DNA of 64,000 nt from Haloferax marinisediminis. GTDB taxonomy: Archaea > Halobacteriota > Halobacteria > Halobacteriales > Haloferacaceae. Location: NCBI RefSeq assembly GCF_009674585.1, contig NZ_WKJP01000001.1, forward strand, positions 2,604,001-2,668,000, given 5' to 3'. Shown one piece after another: positions 1-7,858 of the stretch (its first letter is position 1; every line of letters begins with the position of its first letter). Below the pieces are notes generated by a model that searched no databases, was not told the DNA's origin, and saw only the letters and a program-made list of their open reading frames with translations. The position numbers and the translations under genes were made by a program.

Positions 1-1
1 T

Positions 2-139
2 CTGACGTGGGCGTTCGGCTACAACGCTGTCGCCATCCCACTGGCCGCACTGGGCGTCCTCAACCCCCTCTTCGCCGCGATTGCGATGGGAACGTCGAGC
101 CTCCTCGTGGTCGCCAACTCGGCGCGGTCGGTGGAGTGA
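2..139 (+). CDS. Heavy-metal P-type ATPase, C-terminal end only (partial)
   Basis: The window opens inside this gene; 45 residues and a TGA stop are visible. The residues include [20 protein letters not shown] followed by an A[14 protein letters not shown] segment. This is the typical last transmembrane pair of P1B-type metal-exporting ATPases (CopA/ZntA-like), where WxFGYN and the MxxSSxxVVxNS helix lie just before the C-terminus. These pumps sit in the cytoplasmic membrane and export Cu+, Zn2+ or similar ions using ATP. The metal-specifying CPC-type motif and ATPase core lie upstream of the window, so the metal cannot be named. Confidence in the family is good despite the short fragment. 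Confidence 0.8.
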   Translation: MTWAFGYNAVAIPLAALGVLNPLFAAIAMGTSSLLVVANSARSVE

Positions 140-238
140 CCGCCGTGGTTCGACGGCAGCGCGTCCCGGGCTGGTGTGTCGTCCCAGACACTGCCGCGAG
201 CGCACCAATCAAGGTGTTCCGCTTCGTCGTCCAATCCG

Positions 239-562
239 ATGACTGACGACCCCTTCTCGCTCTCGGTTCCAGCAGGGTGGACCCTCGTCATCGACGAGGA
301 CACCGACGACGCGAGCGCACAGGTCATCTACGAGTCTCCCGAGAGTAAGTACCGGGTCGTCATCACCGAGTTCGCACGAGGCCTCACGCTCTACTGGTGG
401 GTCGATATCTACGCTCACGCGGGCGGTGAGTGGCATCGTCGTGAAGTCGGCCTCGGCGACTCGTACCGTGACCCAGGTGCCGTCGCCGACGCCGCCCAAG
501 ACGCACTCGATGGACTCACAGAGACCGCATCGGAGAGTCTCGAAGCGTTACTCGAGGACTGA
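239..562 (+). CDS. Haloarchaeal hypothetical protein (107 aa)
   Basis: Small acidic soluble protein with no signal peptide or membrane segment. The N-terminal half reads like alternating beta strands (SVPAGWTLVIDED, KYRVVITEFARGLTLYWWVDIY) and the C-terminal third is a single acidic helix ending in EALLED. I do not recognise a characterised family. The ATG at 239 is chosen because the in-frame region upstream lacks haloarchaeal codon bias. It sits 99 nt after the P-type ATPase stop on the same strand and may be a separate short transcript. No function is proposed. Confidence 0.65.
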   Translation: MTDDPFSLSVPAGWTLVIDEDTDDASAQVIYESPESKYRVVITEFARGLTLYWWVDIYAHAGGEWHRREVGLGDSYRDPGAVADAAQDALDGLTETASESLEALLED

Positions 563-627
563 CCTGTGCCGAATCGCCCGACAGCACCGGGCAGCCATTT
601 CATGTGTCGGCGGTGCGAAGAGACTGT

Positions 628-1068
628 ATGAGAGACATCAGGTACGTCTATACGGTGGGGATGGACGCTGCGGCCATCTCGAAGCGACTGGACGAGGCGT
701 CGTCCGGCGTGTTGTCGCTGGCAGACGGGAATCGGTCGTACGCGATTCCCGTTCACGTCCACCTCGACGAACCGGCCGGGCGCCTCCTCTTTCGCTTGAC
801 TGACGACGGCCACAGCAAGAAGTTAGACTACATCGAGAAGACCGACGAAGCGACGTTCATCTGTTACGAAGACGCCGGTAAGGACTCGTGGAGCATCATG
901 GCCCGAGGGCCAATTCGTGTGCTTCCGGACGAAGACCTTCCAGACGAAACAACCATCAACAGGCTGTACGGTGGCGTCCGCGTGTTCGACGAAGACGTAG
1001 ACGACCTCAAACTCCACATCGTCGAACTCGTCTACGACGAGCTGACGGGACGCGAAACGGCACGATGA
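628..1068 (+). CDS. Pyridoxamine 5'-phosphate oxidase-family (FMN-binding split barrel) protein
   Basis: About 146 residues. The layout fits the small PPOX/FMN-binding split-barrel family: an N-terminal helix (AAISKRLDEASSGVLSL), a strand pair carrying SYAIPVHVHLD, then LLFRLTDDGHSKKLDYIEKT and ATFICYEDAG. The conserved H-S-K-K turn in such proteins contacts the flavin phosphate. Members bind FMN, F420 or heme; the substrate here cannot be inferred. A GTG at 604 and an ATG at 661 are alternative starts; 628 is chosen because RYVYTVGM before the helix resembles the start of other haloarchaeal members as I recall them. Its stop overlaps the mobA start (ATGA), implying translational coupling. 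Confidence 0.75.
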   Translation: MRDIRYVYTVGMDAAAISKRLDEASSGVLSLADGNRSYAIPVHVHLDEPAGRLLFRLTDDGHSKKLDYIEKTDEATFICYEDAGKDSWSIMARGPIRVLPDEDLPDETTINRLYGGVRVFDEDVDDLKLHIVELVYDELTGRETAR

Positions 1069-1700
1069 CTCGCGTCGCAGGCGTCATCCTCGCCGGTGGG
1101 CGTTCACGACGATTCGGCGAGATGGACAAAGCCCTCGCACGACTCGACGGCGTCCCACTCGTCTGCCGAACTGCTGGGCGAGTGACGAGCGTCACCGACG
1201 AACTCGTCTTCAACTGCCGGCGCGACCAAGCCAGCGCACTCGAATCGGCCTGTCCCGACCTCGATGCCACGATTGCTGTCGATACGGACCCAGACACCGG
1301 GCCACTCGGTGGTATCCGGACTGGTCTCGACGCGACCGACGCACCGCTCTCGGCCGTCGTCGCGTGCGACATGCCGTTCGTGGACCCGTCGCTCCTCACG
1401 TTCCTCGTCGCAGAAGCCACCGAGACGGGCGCTGATGTCGTCGTTCCACAGGTCGAAGACGGCTGGTTCCAGACGACACAGGCAGTCTACCGAACAGAGT
1501 CCGTCTCGGCGGCTGCCAACGCGGTTCTCGAACAGGGTGGCGGAAAGATACTCGATGCCTTCGACTCACTCGACGTTCGAACCGTCGGTCCGGAGACGTT
1601 GGCGCGGTTCGACCCGCGTACCTTCGAGAACATCAACACACGAGAAGAGTTCGCCGCAGCAGAGAGCGCGATTCGCGCGCGTCGAACGGAAGCAGAGTGA
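1065..1700 (+). CDS. mobA: Molybdenum cofactor guanylyltransferase MobA
   Basis: A 211-residue nucleotidyltransferase that would join GMP to molybdopterin to give the guanine dinucleotide form of the cofactor used by DMSO-reductase-family enzymes such as formate dehydrogenase. The N-terminus shows the diagnostic VILAGGRSRRFGEMDKALARL signature (residues about 6-26) with the GG-x-S-x-RFG nucleotide loop and catalytic Lys. TGPLGGIRTGL and VVACDMPFVDP supply the Mg2+-binding Asp. Length is normal for MobA. It overlaps the upstream PPOX gene by 4 nt and converges on yqeC-fdhF, whose product is a likely client of this cofactor. Confidence 0.93.
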   Translation: MTRVAGVILAGGRSRRFGEMDKALARLDGVPLVCRTAGRVTSVTDELVFNCRRDQASALESACPDLDATIAVDTDPDTGPLGGIRTGLDATDAPLSAVVACDMPFVDPSLLTFLVAEATETGADVVVPQVEDGWFQTTQAVYRTESVSAAANAVLEQGGGKILDAFDSLDVRTVGPETLARFDPRTFENINTREEFAAAESAIRARRTEAE

Positions 1701-1735
1701 GCGAGTACAGTCAGTAGCGTCCGACCACTGCCACG

Positions 1736-2479
1736 TCAGTAGACAGCGACGACGGGATCGTCTGCGACGAGACGGGTCGCGACGACGCGGTCCACTCGGG
1801 GATGTTCGCGTACCCACCCGGCGATTTCTTCGGCGTTCGCTTCGTGTTTCTCCGTGTCGACCATGTTGAGCACAGGGACGACGCGGGCCGTCTCGGGGAC
1901 GTCTTTCAGTCCACCGCGGTCGCTCGTCAGTGTCGCGGCCACGTCCCACGCCGAGATGGGGTCACCGAGGTCCGTTCCGGTCACCTCCGAGACGAGTTCT
2001 GGTCGGTGGACCCGCTCGTGGGCCAGTGGCTCGCCGACGATACGGACGCTGACGATTGGACAGACGAGGTCTGTGCTGTCGGGCAGTCGTGGTTCGTGGT
2101 CCCCAGGTGCTTTCAGCCATCGCGACCGTGCGCCGTCGGCCTTGGTCAACACCACGTCGTCGGTGGTGCGGCCGAGGGCGGCGACAGTTGACGGGTCGTA
2201 GCCGCGGTACCGGTCCGGTCGCTCTCGCTCTGGAACGACGCCAAGTGGACGTGTCGAGGTCTCTGCGACGGTCTCGACGGGGTCGTCGGTGACGACCACT
2301 TCGGCGACTTCGTCGTCGAAGATGGGAATTCTCACGGTACTCGTGACCACGCCGTCAAGCGAGCGGGCGAGTCGATAGATGAGCGTCTTCTTCCCGCCCG
2401 CCCCGACCACGCACGCGAGGTCGTTCGGGCCGATTCCAAGCGCGTCTGCGAGCGTCACGTCGAGGGGTGCGTCAGTCAT
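1736..2479 (-). CDS. yqeC: YqeC-family protein (putative selenium/molybdoenzyme accessory protein)
   Basis: 247 residues with an N-terminal P-loop-like stretch (CVVGAGGKKTLIYRLAR, residues about 23-39). Further on come TSTVRIPIF, VVLTKADGARSRWLKAPGDHEPRLP and a central PIVSVRIVGEPL. KADGAR-x8-HEP is the signature I associate with YqeC, a family known by gene context as an accessory factor for molybdenum hydroxylases and the labile selenium cofactor; its biochemistry is unsettled. The start codon overlaps the end of fdhF by 8 nt, so the two are translationally coupled. Here the partner is a DMSO-reductase-family enzyme rather than a xanthine-oxidase-type hydroxylase, which is unusual for the name. 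Confidence 0.8.
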   Translation of the reverse strand: MTDAPLDVTLADALGIGPNDLACVVGAGGKKTLIYRLARSLDGVVTSTVRIPIFDDEVAEVVVTDDPVETVAETSTRPLGVVPERERPDRYRGYDPSTVAALGRTTDDVVLTKADGARSRWLKAPGDHEPRLPDSTDLVCPIVSVRIVGEPLAHERVHRPELVSEVTGTDLGDPISAWDVAATLTSDRGGLKDVPETARVVPVLNMVDTEKHEANAEEIAGWVREHPRVDRVVATRLVADDPVVAVY

Positions 2480-4520
2480 CGGTGTCAGGTTCGACTGTCA
2501 CGCGGACAGCGCTGTGTTTGTACTCGGGTATCTTTGCCGTCGGGTCGAGTGCATTACCGGTCAGTTTGTTCACGAGTGGGTCGGCGTAGTGGAACGTCGT
2601 GAACACGGTTCCTCGCCTGATTGCGGGTGTGACTTCGGCGGCGACGGTGACGGTTCCGCGCTCGTTTTCGATACGGACCCGGGCTCCGTCTTCGATTCCC
2701 CGGGCAGCGGCGTCGTCAGGGTGTATCTGGAGCACGTCCTCGCCGCGCATCCGCATCAACACGCCAGAGCGACGACTGAGCGCGCCGCTGTTGAAGTGCT
2801 GGAGGACGCGTCCCGTCGTGAGAACGAGTTCGTCGTCTTCGACGGGGTCCGCCGGGTCGACGTGTTCGATGACTCGGAGCGAAGCGGTCTTCGACCCGTT
2901 CTCGAACCGGTCTGCGTGGAGGAATGTGGTTCCCTCGGTTGCGCCCTCGGGGAACGGCCATCGCTGACTGCCGGTTCCGATTCCCTCGTACGACATTCCC
3001 GCGTAGATTGGTGCAACCGCGCAGAGTTCGTCGAACACGCCTTCTGGCGTCTCGGGCGATTCGAGACCAGCGACGCGTGCGGCGAATTCACGGAGGATGT
3101 CGAGGTCAGTCCGGGCGTTCCCCGGCGGCGCGACGTTCTGTCGCATGCGGATGACCTGTCTGTCGGTGTTGGTTACCGTGCCAGACTTCTCCGCCCAGAC
3201 GCTTCCCGGGAGAATCACGTCGGCGTAGTTCGACGTCTCCGTCGGGAAGATGTCGTGGACGACGCAGAAGTCGAGTTTCTCGAACTGCGCTCTGACGTAG
3301 TTCGTGTTCGGTTCGGTCATGGCGGGGTCCTCCCCGAAGACGTACGCCGCGCGGACTTCGTCGCCAAAGCGGTGGGTCGCTTCGACTTCAGTGAGACCAG
3401 GTGTTTCCGGAGGTTCGAACCCCCACACCTCGGCGGCGGCGGCGCGGGCGTCCGCGTCGGTCACGTCACGGTATCCCGGAAGGGCGTTCGGGAGGCCACC
3501 CACGTCACCCGTTCCCTGAACGTTGTTCTGGCCACGAAGCGGGTTCACGCCCGTTCCTGCCTTGCCGACGTTGCCGGTGAGGAGTGGCAAGTTGATGAGC
3601 GTGTGGACGTTGTCCGTCCCGCAGTGGTGCTGGCTCATTCCCATGCCGGTGAAGATGGCGGCCCGGCCTGCTTCACCGTAGGCACGGGCGGCCGCTCTGA
3701 GGTCCTCTGGGTCCACGCCAGCGCGTTCTGCTTCTTCGTCCACGTCGAGTTCGGAGAGGTACGCTCGGAGGCCGTCGAATCCGGTGGTTCGCTCAGCGAC
3801 GAACGCTTCGTCGACCAATCCTTCCTCGACGATGACGGCCGCCATCGCGTTCAACACCGGGATGTCGAAGCCGGGTTTGACGGGGAGGTGGATGTCCGCC
3901 GCCTTCGTGGTCGCGTTCTCTCGGGGGTCGACGTGAATCAGCTTCGCCCCGGATTTGAGCGCCGGGAGCACGTACGACCGGAAGATGACGGGATGCTGTT
4001 CGGCCGGGTTCGCACCCGTGACGAGGAACACGTCCGCCTCCATCAGGTCTTCGAGGGAGTTCGTCATCGCACCGGCACCGAACCGGTTGCGCATCGCGGC
4101 CACCGTAGACGCGTGACAGAGGCGGGCACAGCTATCGACGTTGTTCGTCCCGAGTTTTCGTGCCGTCTTCTGGAGGAGGTAGTTCTCTTCGTTGGTGCAA
4201 CTCGCCGACGTGAAGAAGAACACCGAGTCGGGACCGTGGTCGGTGACGATGCGGTCGAACTCGCGTTCGATACGGTCGAACGCTTCTTCCCACGTCGCTT
4301 CGACGAGCGTCCCGTTCACGCGGACGAGCGGAGTAGTCAATCGCTCTTCGTGGTCGACGACGTCCCACGCCGCGGCGCCCTTCGGGCAGAGTTCGCCCTT
4401 CTGGTTCACCGGTCCTTTCCACCCAACTGCACTCTCACGGTCTGCATCGTATCGGATGCCACATCCCACACCACAGTACGGGCAGACGCTCTCGTTCGGT
4501 TCTGCCACTCGATCTTTCAT
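2472..4520 (-). CDS. fdhF: Formate dehydrogenase alpha subunit-like molybdopterin oxidoreductase
   Basis: A 682-residue enzyme of the DMSO-reductase superfamily. Near the N-terminus is a [4Fe-4S] motif CPYCGVGCGI followed by LCPKGAAAWD. The segment SCARLCHASTVAAM aligns with the formate dehydrogenase active site, with Cys where E. coli FDH-H has selenocysteine, followed by the conserved His. GRVLQHFNSGALSRR and VFTTFHYADPLVNKLT belong to the C-terminal molybdopterin-binding domain. It probably oxidises formate (or reduces CO2) with a bis-MGD cofactor and lacks the extra ferredoxin-like domains of larger catalytic subunits, so an external electron acceptor is needed. The ATG at 4520 is preferred over one 27 nt upstream because MKDR leads directly into the cluster motif. 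Operon with yqeC; mobA lies convergent. No Tat signal, so cytoplasmic. Confidence 0.87.
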   Translation of the reverse strand: MKDRVAEPNESVCPYCGVGCGIRYDADRESAVGWKGPVNQKGELCPKGAAAWDVVDHEERLTTPLVRVNGTLVEATWEEAFDRIEREFDRIVTDHGPDSVFFFTSASCTNEENYLLQKTARKLGTNNVDSCARLCHASTVAAMRNRFGAGAMTNSLEDLMEADVFLVTGANPAEQHPVIFRSYVLPALKSGAKLIHVDPRENATTKAADIHLPVKPGFDIPVLNAMAAVIVEEGLVDEAFVAERTTGFDGLRAYLSELDVDEEAERAGVDPEDLRAAARAYGEAGRAAIFTGMGMSQHHCGTDNVHTLINLPLLTGNVGKAGTGVNPLRGQNNVQGTGDVGGLPNALPGYRDVTDADARAAAAEVWGFEPPETPGLTEVEATHRFGDEVRAAYVFGEDPAMTEPNTNYVRAQFEKLDFCVVHDIFPTETSNYADVILPGSVWAEKSGTVTNTDRQVIRMRQNVAPPGNARTDLDILREFAARVAGLESPETPEGVFDELCAVAPIYAGMSYEGIGTGSQRWPFPEGATEGTTFLHADRFENGSKTASLRVIEHVDPADPVEDDELVLTTGRVLQHFNSGALSRRSGVLMRMRGEDVLQIHPDDAAARGIEDGARVRIENERGTVTVAAEVTPAIRRGTVFTTFHYADPLVNKLTGNALDPTAKIPEYKHSAVRVTVEPDTDD

Positions 4521-4643
4521 GGTCGAACCCCACACATAGTAGAACATGCAACGCCAGTGATATTCATCGTACCGCTGGCACCGAGCGTGTGAAAATCGTC
4601 GGTAGACAACTTCGTATTCGCCGAGTAACCGAACTCCCGCAGT

Positions 4644-5336
4644 TCACTCGGTGAACACGGCCAGTATCTGTCTACGGTAGAGGAACCCGAGAACCGACGC
4701 CGACACGAGGGCGGAGACGAAGATGACGAGGAGAATCGGCTCGCTATTGGCGGCCGCCGAACCCGCGAGGTTCACCAACAAGAACCCCGGCAACCTGCCG
4801 ACTGCGGCGACGGCGACGATTCGACGGACCGGAATGTCCGTGAGACCTGCCGCAAAGCAGATGGCGTCGTCGGGAAGGCCGGGGACGAGAAAGATGAGAA
4901 AGAGGACGGCGAGTCCGTGGGTTGCCACCGTGTCGTCGAAGAGCGCGAGTGCATCGGCCGTGACGACGCGTTCGACGTACGGACGACCGAAGTGACGTGC
5001 GAGCACGACGGCGAGCGTCGTCCCGATGACGATGCCGACCATGCTGTAGACCGTCCCCCAGAGTGCACCGAAGAGAAAGCCGCTGGCGAACCCGAGCGCC
5101 TGTCCGGGGACTGGCGCGACCAGCACCTGAAGAATCTGCACGGCGATGAACGCCAGTGGCGCCAGAGGACCGACCTGGAGAAGCACCGTCCTGAGCTCCT
5201 GTGGGTCCGCGAGAAACGGATACTGGTTCACGACGACCGACCCGACGACGACCATGGCCGCGACGAGAGCGACGAGGAGGAACGTCGCCTGCCACCGGTC
5301 GCGGGTCGATTCGAAGAGGGTCGGGACGCGAGTCAC
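4644..5336 (-). CDS. VTT/DedA-type (TVP38/TMEM64) membrane protein
   Basis: About 230 residues with five or six hydrophobic segments. The VTT (SNARE-associated) hallmark region reads GFASGFLFGALWGTVYSMVG, then LFLIFLVPGLPDDAICFAAGL, carrying the P-x-x-PDD turn and the G-rich re-entrant loop. Such proteins act in the cytoplasmic membrane as lipid scramblases or small-molecule transporters; the substrate here is unknown. No ATG precedes the first membrane segment in a sensible position: the GTG at 5336 gives VTRVPTLFESTRDRW before the first helix and is my choice. Reading farther upstream runs antisense into the divergent UspA gene and looks non-coding. Start uncertain by up to 26 codons. Confidence 0.85.
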   Translation of the reverse strand: MTRVPTLFESTRDRWQATFLLVALVAAMVVVGSVVVNQYPFLADPQELRTVLLQVGPLAPLAFIAVQILQVLVAPVPGQALGFASGFLFGALWGTVYSMVGIVIGTTLAVVLARHFGRPYVERVVTADALALFDDTVATHGLAVLFLIFLVPGLPDDAICFAAGLTDIPVRRIVAVAAVGRLPGFLLVNLAGSAAANSEPILLVIFVSALVSASVLGFLYRRQILAVFTE

Positions 5337-5412
5337 AAGGATGGGGTCGTGCGCTGGAAGGAAAAATCCCGCCGCGAGAGCGTTTTTGTGTCGAGAGTGC
5401 GTAACGATACAC

Positions 5413-5856
5413 ATGCCCGAGATCATCCTCGTTGCAGTCGACGGGTCACCGCTGTCGAAGCGAGCGTTCGAACAGGCGCTCGCGGACGCTGAGTCGACCG
5501 TCATCGCCCTGCACGTCATCGACCCCACGGACCCGGGGTACAGCGCTCCTCTCGACGTCGACGTAACCCTCGAACCGCTCCACGGGTCGGCCGAGTGGTA
5601 CGAGAAAGCGAACGAACTCGCAGACGAGATATTCGAAGAACTCACCGCACTCGCCGACGGGAGCGGTGTCGAAGTCCGGACGAAGACGCTCCGTGGCGAC
5701 CCCGCCCGGAGCATCGTCGAGTACGCGAGTGACGAAGACGCCGACGCCATCTACGTCGGGGGACACGGCCGCACCGGCGAGACGAACCTCCTTCTCGGCA
5801 GCGTCGCAGAACTCGTCGCGAGTCGTGCGAGCGTCAGTGTGACCGTCGTCCGGTAA
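5413..5856 (+). CDS. Universal stress protein UspA family
   Basis: 147 residues forming one Usp domain. It starts with the strand EIILVAVDGSPLSKRAFEQA and ends with the ATP-binding loop GGHGRTGETNLLLGSVAE, which fits the G-x2-G-x9-G-(S/T) rule of ATP-binding Usps, followed by SVSVTVVR. Usps bind ATP and act in stress tolerance, mostly as dimers in the cytoplasm; the specific role is not predictable. It is divergent from the VTT gene, sharing a short promoter region at 5340-5410. It faces a second uspA gene convergently (5908-6336), which is distantly related and not a recent duplicate. Confidence 0.92.
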   Translation: MPEIILVAVDGSPLSKRAFEQALADAESTVIALHVIDPTDPGYSAPLDVDVTLEPLHGSAEWYEKANELADEIFEELTALADGSGVEVRTKTLRGDPARSIVEYASDEDADAIYVGGHGRTGETNLLLGSVAELVASRASVSVTVVR

Positions 5857-5907
5857 GTGGTCCGGCCGACCGTTGCACGTCTCTGAACAGCTCCCTCTCC
5901 GCAGACC

Positions 5908-6336
5908 TCACGTGTCGCGCGGAACAGGCGGAACACACATCACTGGAGCGTCCGAGAGTCTCACGACTCGCTCGGCGACGCTTCCGATGAGGTAGCGTTC
6001 GAGGCCGCTCGTCCCGTGAGTCCCCATCACGACGAGGTCGGCGTTCCGCTCGTCACTGTAGTCGACGATTGTCTCGGCCGGGAGTCCGACGCGAATCTCT
6101 GTCTCGACGGGGACGTCACGCGCTGCAGCGAGTTCAGCGATGACCTCGACTGCCGCCTCACCACGAGTCTCGAGGTCGTCGTCCGTCACCGGTGTGTCGG
6201 CGTGCGTCGTCCGCACGTCGACGACGTAGAGGACGTGGAGTGCCGCGCTGTACTTGGCCGCGAGGTCGACCGCGTACTCGGCAGCACGCTCTGCGTGGGT
6301 GCTCCCGTCCGTGGGGACGAGAATGTGGTCGAACAT
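5908..6336 (-). CDS. Universal stress protein UspA family
   Basis: 142 residues; the ATG at 6336 gives the canonical beginning MFDHILVPTDGSTHAERAAEYA. The C-terminal nucleotide loop is MGTHGTSGLERYLIGSVAERV, again matching G-x2-G-x9-G-S, followed by SDAPVMCVPP. An upstream in-frame ATG at 6396 would add a stretch without Usp homology and is rejected. The gene lies tail-to-tail with the preceding uspA. Expected to bind ATP in the cytoplasm; no partner is indicated by the context. Confidence 0.92.
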   Translation of the reverse strand: MFDHILVPTDGSTHAERAAEYAVDLAAKYSAALHVLYVVDVRTTHADTPVTDDDLETRGEAAVEVIAELAAARDVPVETEIRVGLPAETIVDYSDERNADLVVMGTHGTSGLERYLIGSVAERVVRLSDAPVMCVPPVPRDT

Positions 6337-6479
6337 GACAGAGAAGACGCGTGCAAGCGCGATAAAACCGGATACCCACGCGACACAGCAGGCCAAATCC
6401 GGCAGATTTCTCGGGGGGTGAGAAGTGAGATTCCGCCTTATGCTGTTCGCGTTCGTACTTACTCACTGGAGAGTTACAG

Positions 6480-6950
6480 ATGCAAGCCACGAACGACCGA
6501 ACTGCAGAACTCTGGATTCGACCGATTCGCGACGGCCTCGGTGAGGAACACCAAACCCTCGTCGTCCGCATGGAGCGCCTCGTCACGGACGGCTTCCTCA
6601 ACGACATGTGTCTGCGGACCTGGAACCACAACGTCGACGTCGAAACGGATATGGCGCCGACGAAGCGCGACGCGCTCATTCGGGAGCGACTCGCTGCGTG
6701 CAGACAGTGGGCGCGACGGGAAGGCGTGAAACTGCCGACTATCGAAGAACACGCGAAAGTCGGGTCGGGTCGGATGGGACCTGCACACGATACAGTCGTC
6801 CTCCCACAGACACTCGTCGTGGTGTTCCAGGGTGACGACGTCGAGGCAGTCTACCCGCACGAACGCGACGGGAAGATGAAGTCGGTCGCCGACTGGGTCG
6901 AAGACGCAGAGACGCTCCTCGGCATCGACACCGACCACGTCGACGTGTGA
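6480..6950 (+). CDS. Haloarchaeal unknown-function protein, ELW family
   Basis: 156 acidic residues, no membrane segment. The opening RTAELWIRPIRDG is followed by VVRMERLVTDGFLNDMCLRTW, and the C-terminal half has alternating strands (DTVVLPQTLVVVFQGDDVEAVYP) and a terminal helix. The ELW...V-RLxxL...W layout is shared with the gene at 54697-55206, so the two look like divergent paralogues of one haloarchaeal family. I know no characterised member. It ends 3 nt from the convergent Bat-type regulator, so the two 3' ends must overlap. Promoter not obvious; function unknown. Confidence 0.75.
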   Translation: MQATNDRTAELWIRPIRDGLGEEHQTLVVRMERLVTDGFLNDMCLRTWNHNVDVETDMAPTKRDALIRERLAACRQWARREGVKLPTIEEHAKVGSGRMGPAHDTVVLPQTLVVVFQGDDVEAVYPHERDGKMKSVADWVEDAETLLGIDTDHVDV

Positions 6951-6953
6951 AGG

Positions 6954-7616
6954 CTACCGATTCGAGGGGATATCCGAACTGATGGTGGACGCGACGAGTG
7001 TGGCGATGCCACGGCGGAGTCGTTCCGAAGTCGACTGGGGAGAGATATCGAGCTCGGCAGCGAGGTCAGACAGCGACACTTCCCGTGGGACCTCGAAGTA
7101 GCCTTCTTCGGCGGCGAGCGTGAGCACCTGTCGCTGCTTCTCACTCAGGCCGTACCCGGTCGTCCCCGTGGTGTCGCCGCTGTAGATTCGCTGGACCGAC
7201 ATCTCGAGACCCATCTCGGTACAGAGGGTCCGGTACTCGACGAGTGCGTCCCGGTCTGGGAATCGCATTCGCGTGTGGAGACCGTCCGTCGTGAACGACA
7301 CGTCGAGACGTGATGCGCCGACTTCGACGTCGTTCGGGTAGACGACCGCGCCTGCGGCGTCCGATATCTGCACTCGGTAGAGCCTCCGTGTCGGCAGTGA
7401 CTCCATGAGTTTCGGAGTGCCGACTGTCTCGTCGTTTCTCATCCCTTCTTCGAACGCGTCGAAATCACCACCACAGGCCCACAAGAACAGCACTGGGCGC
7501 TCAGGGTCGGCGGCGACGGCCTGCTCTACGTCGAGTCGCATCTCAGGTGCGTACTCGATGGCAGTCGTCAACGGGAGGGCTTGACTGGTAATGGTGAACT
7601 CCGCGATGCAACTCAT
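6954..7616 (-). CDS. Bat-type (bacterio-opsin activator) HTH transcription regulator
   Basis: 220 residues in two parts. The N-terminal about 150 residues form the haloarchaeal sensor-like domain found in small Bat homologues (MSCIAEFTITSQALPL, VLFLWACGGDFDAFEEGM). The C-terminus is the HTH_10 DNA-binding domain, recognised by YGLSEKQRQVLTLAAEEGYF, PREVSLSDLAAELDIS and STSERLRRGIATLV. Such proteins are one-component regulators; the ligand is unknown. The ATG at 7616 lies 25-32 nt downstream of a TATA box, so the message is probably leaderless, which settles this start against the codon 12 nt upstream. The divergent neighbour is trm5. Confidence 0.88.
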   Translation of the reverse strand: MSCIAEFTITSQALPLTTAIEYAPEMRLDVEQAVAADPERPVLFLWACGGDFDAFEEGMRNDETVGTPKLMESLPTRRLYRVQISDAAGAVVYPNDVEVGASRLDVSFTTDGLHTRMRFPDRDALVEYRTLCTEMGLEMSVQRIYSGDTTGTTGYGLSEKQRQVLTLAAEEGYFEVPREVSLSDLAAELDISPQSTSERLRRGIATLVASTISSDIPSNR

Positions 7617-7640
7617 TTTCACCACCATCGGAATGGAGCG

Positions 7641-7648
7641 TATAAAAT
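7641..7648 (-). promoter_or_regulatory. TATA box of the Bat-type regulator
   Basis: Minus-strand ATTTTATA, centred about 28 nt upstream of the ATG at 7616, the expected distance for a leaderless haloarchaeal transcript. Confidence 0.65.
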
Positions 7649-7801
7649 GCAGTTACTTTGACTGGTATCTCTCGAAAGGGCCCGGGCAAGGCCCAAAACT
7701 GTTGTCAGAGGCACGCCCACTAGCACGACAGTGTCGTAGTACGGTGGGCATATCTACGTATATCGGGTAGTTGGGAATAGATACTCCCTGATTTATCAAG
7801 G

Positions 7802-7810
7802 TATTATATA
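7802..7810 (+). promoter_or_regulatory. TATA box of trm5
   Basis: TATTATATA lies about 52 nt upstream of the trm5 ATG (7859), predicting a start site near 7832 and a leader of roughly 25 nt. Confidence 0.6.
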
Positions 7811-7858
7811 CCGACGCCGAAGCGTCACGCTTACTCGGAGTCGGGCAGTGGTCCAGAT

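Noticed and set aside
2379-4592. A long plus-strand open frame opposite fdhF
   Set aside because: It runs exactly antisense to a clear molybdopterin enzyme; its protein is Arg/Val/Asp-rich without domains, as expected from GC-rich shadow frames.
5337-5750. Upstream extension of the VTT protein through an in-frame ATG at 5750
   Set aside because: It would read antisense through the whole UspA gene and lacks membrane or domain character.
5413-6336. Two neighbouring uspA genes as a recent tandem duplication
   Set aside because: They are convergent and only distantly similar outside the Usp motifs, so not a recent duplication.
7725-7737. Short inverted repeat ACGAC-AGT-GTCGT between the Bat-type gene and trm5
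   Set aside because: Only 5-bp arms; expected by chance in this composition and not positioned against either TATA box.
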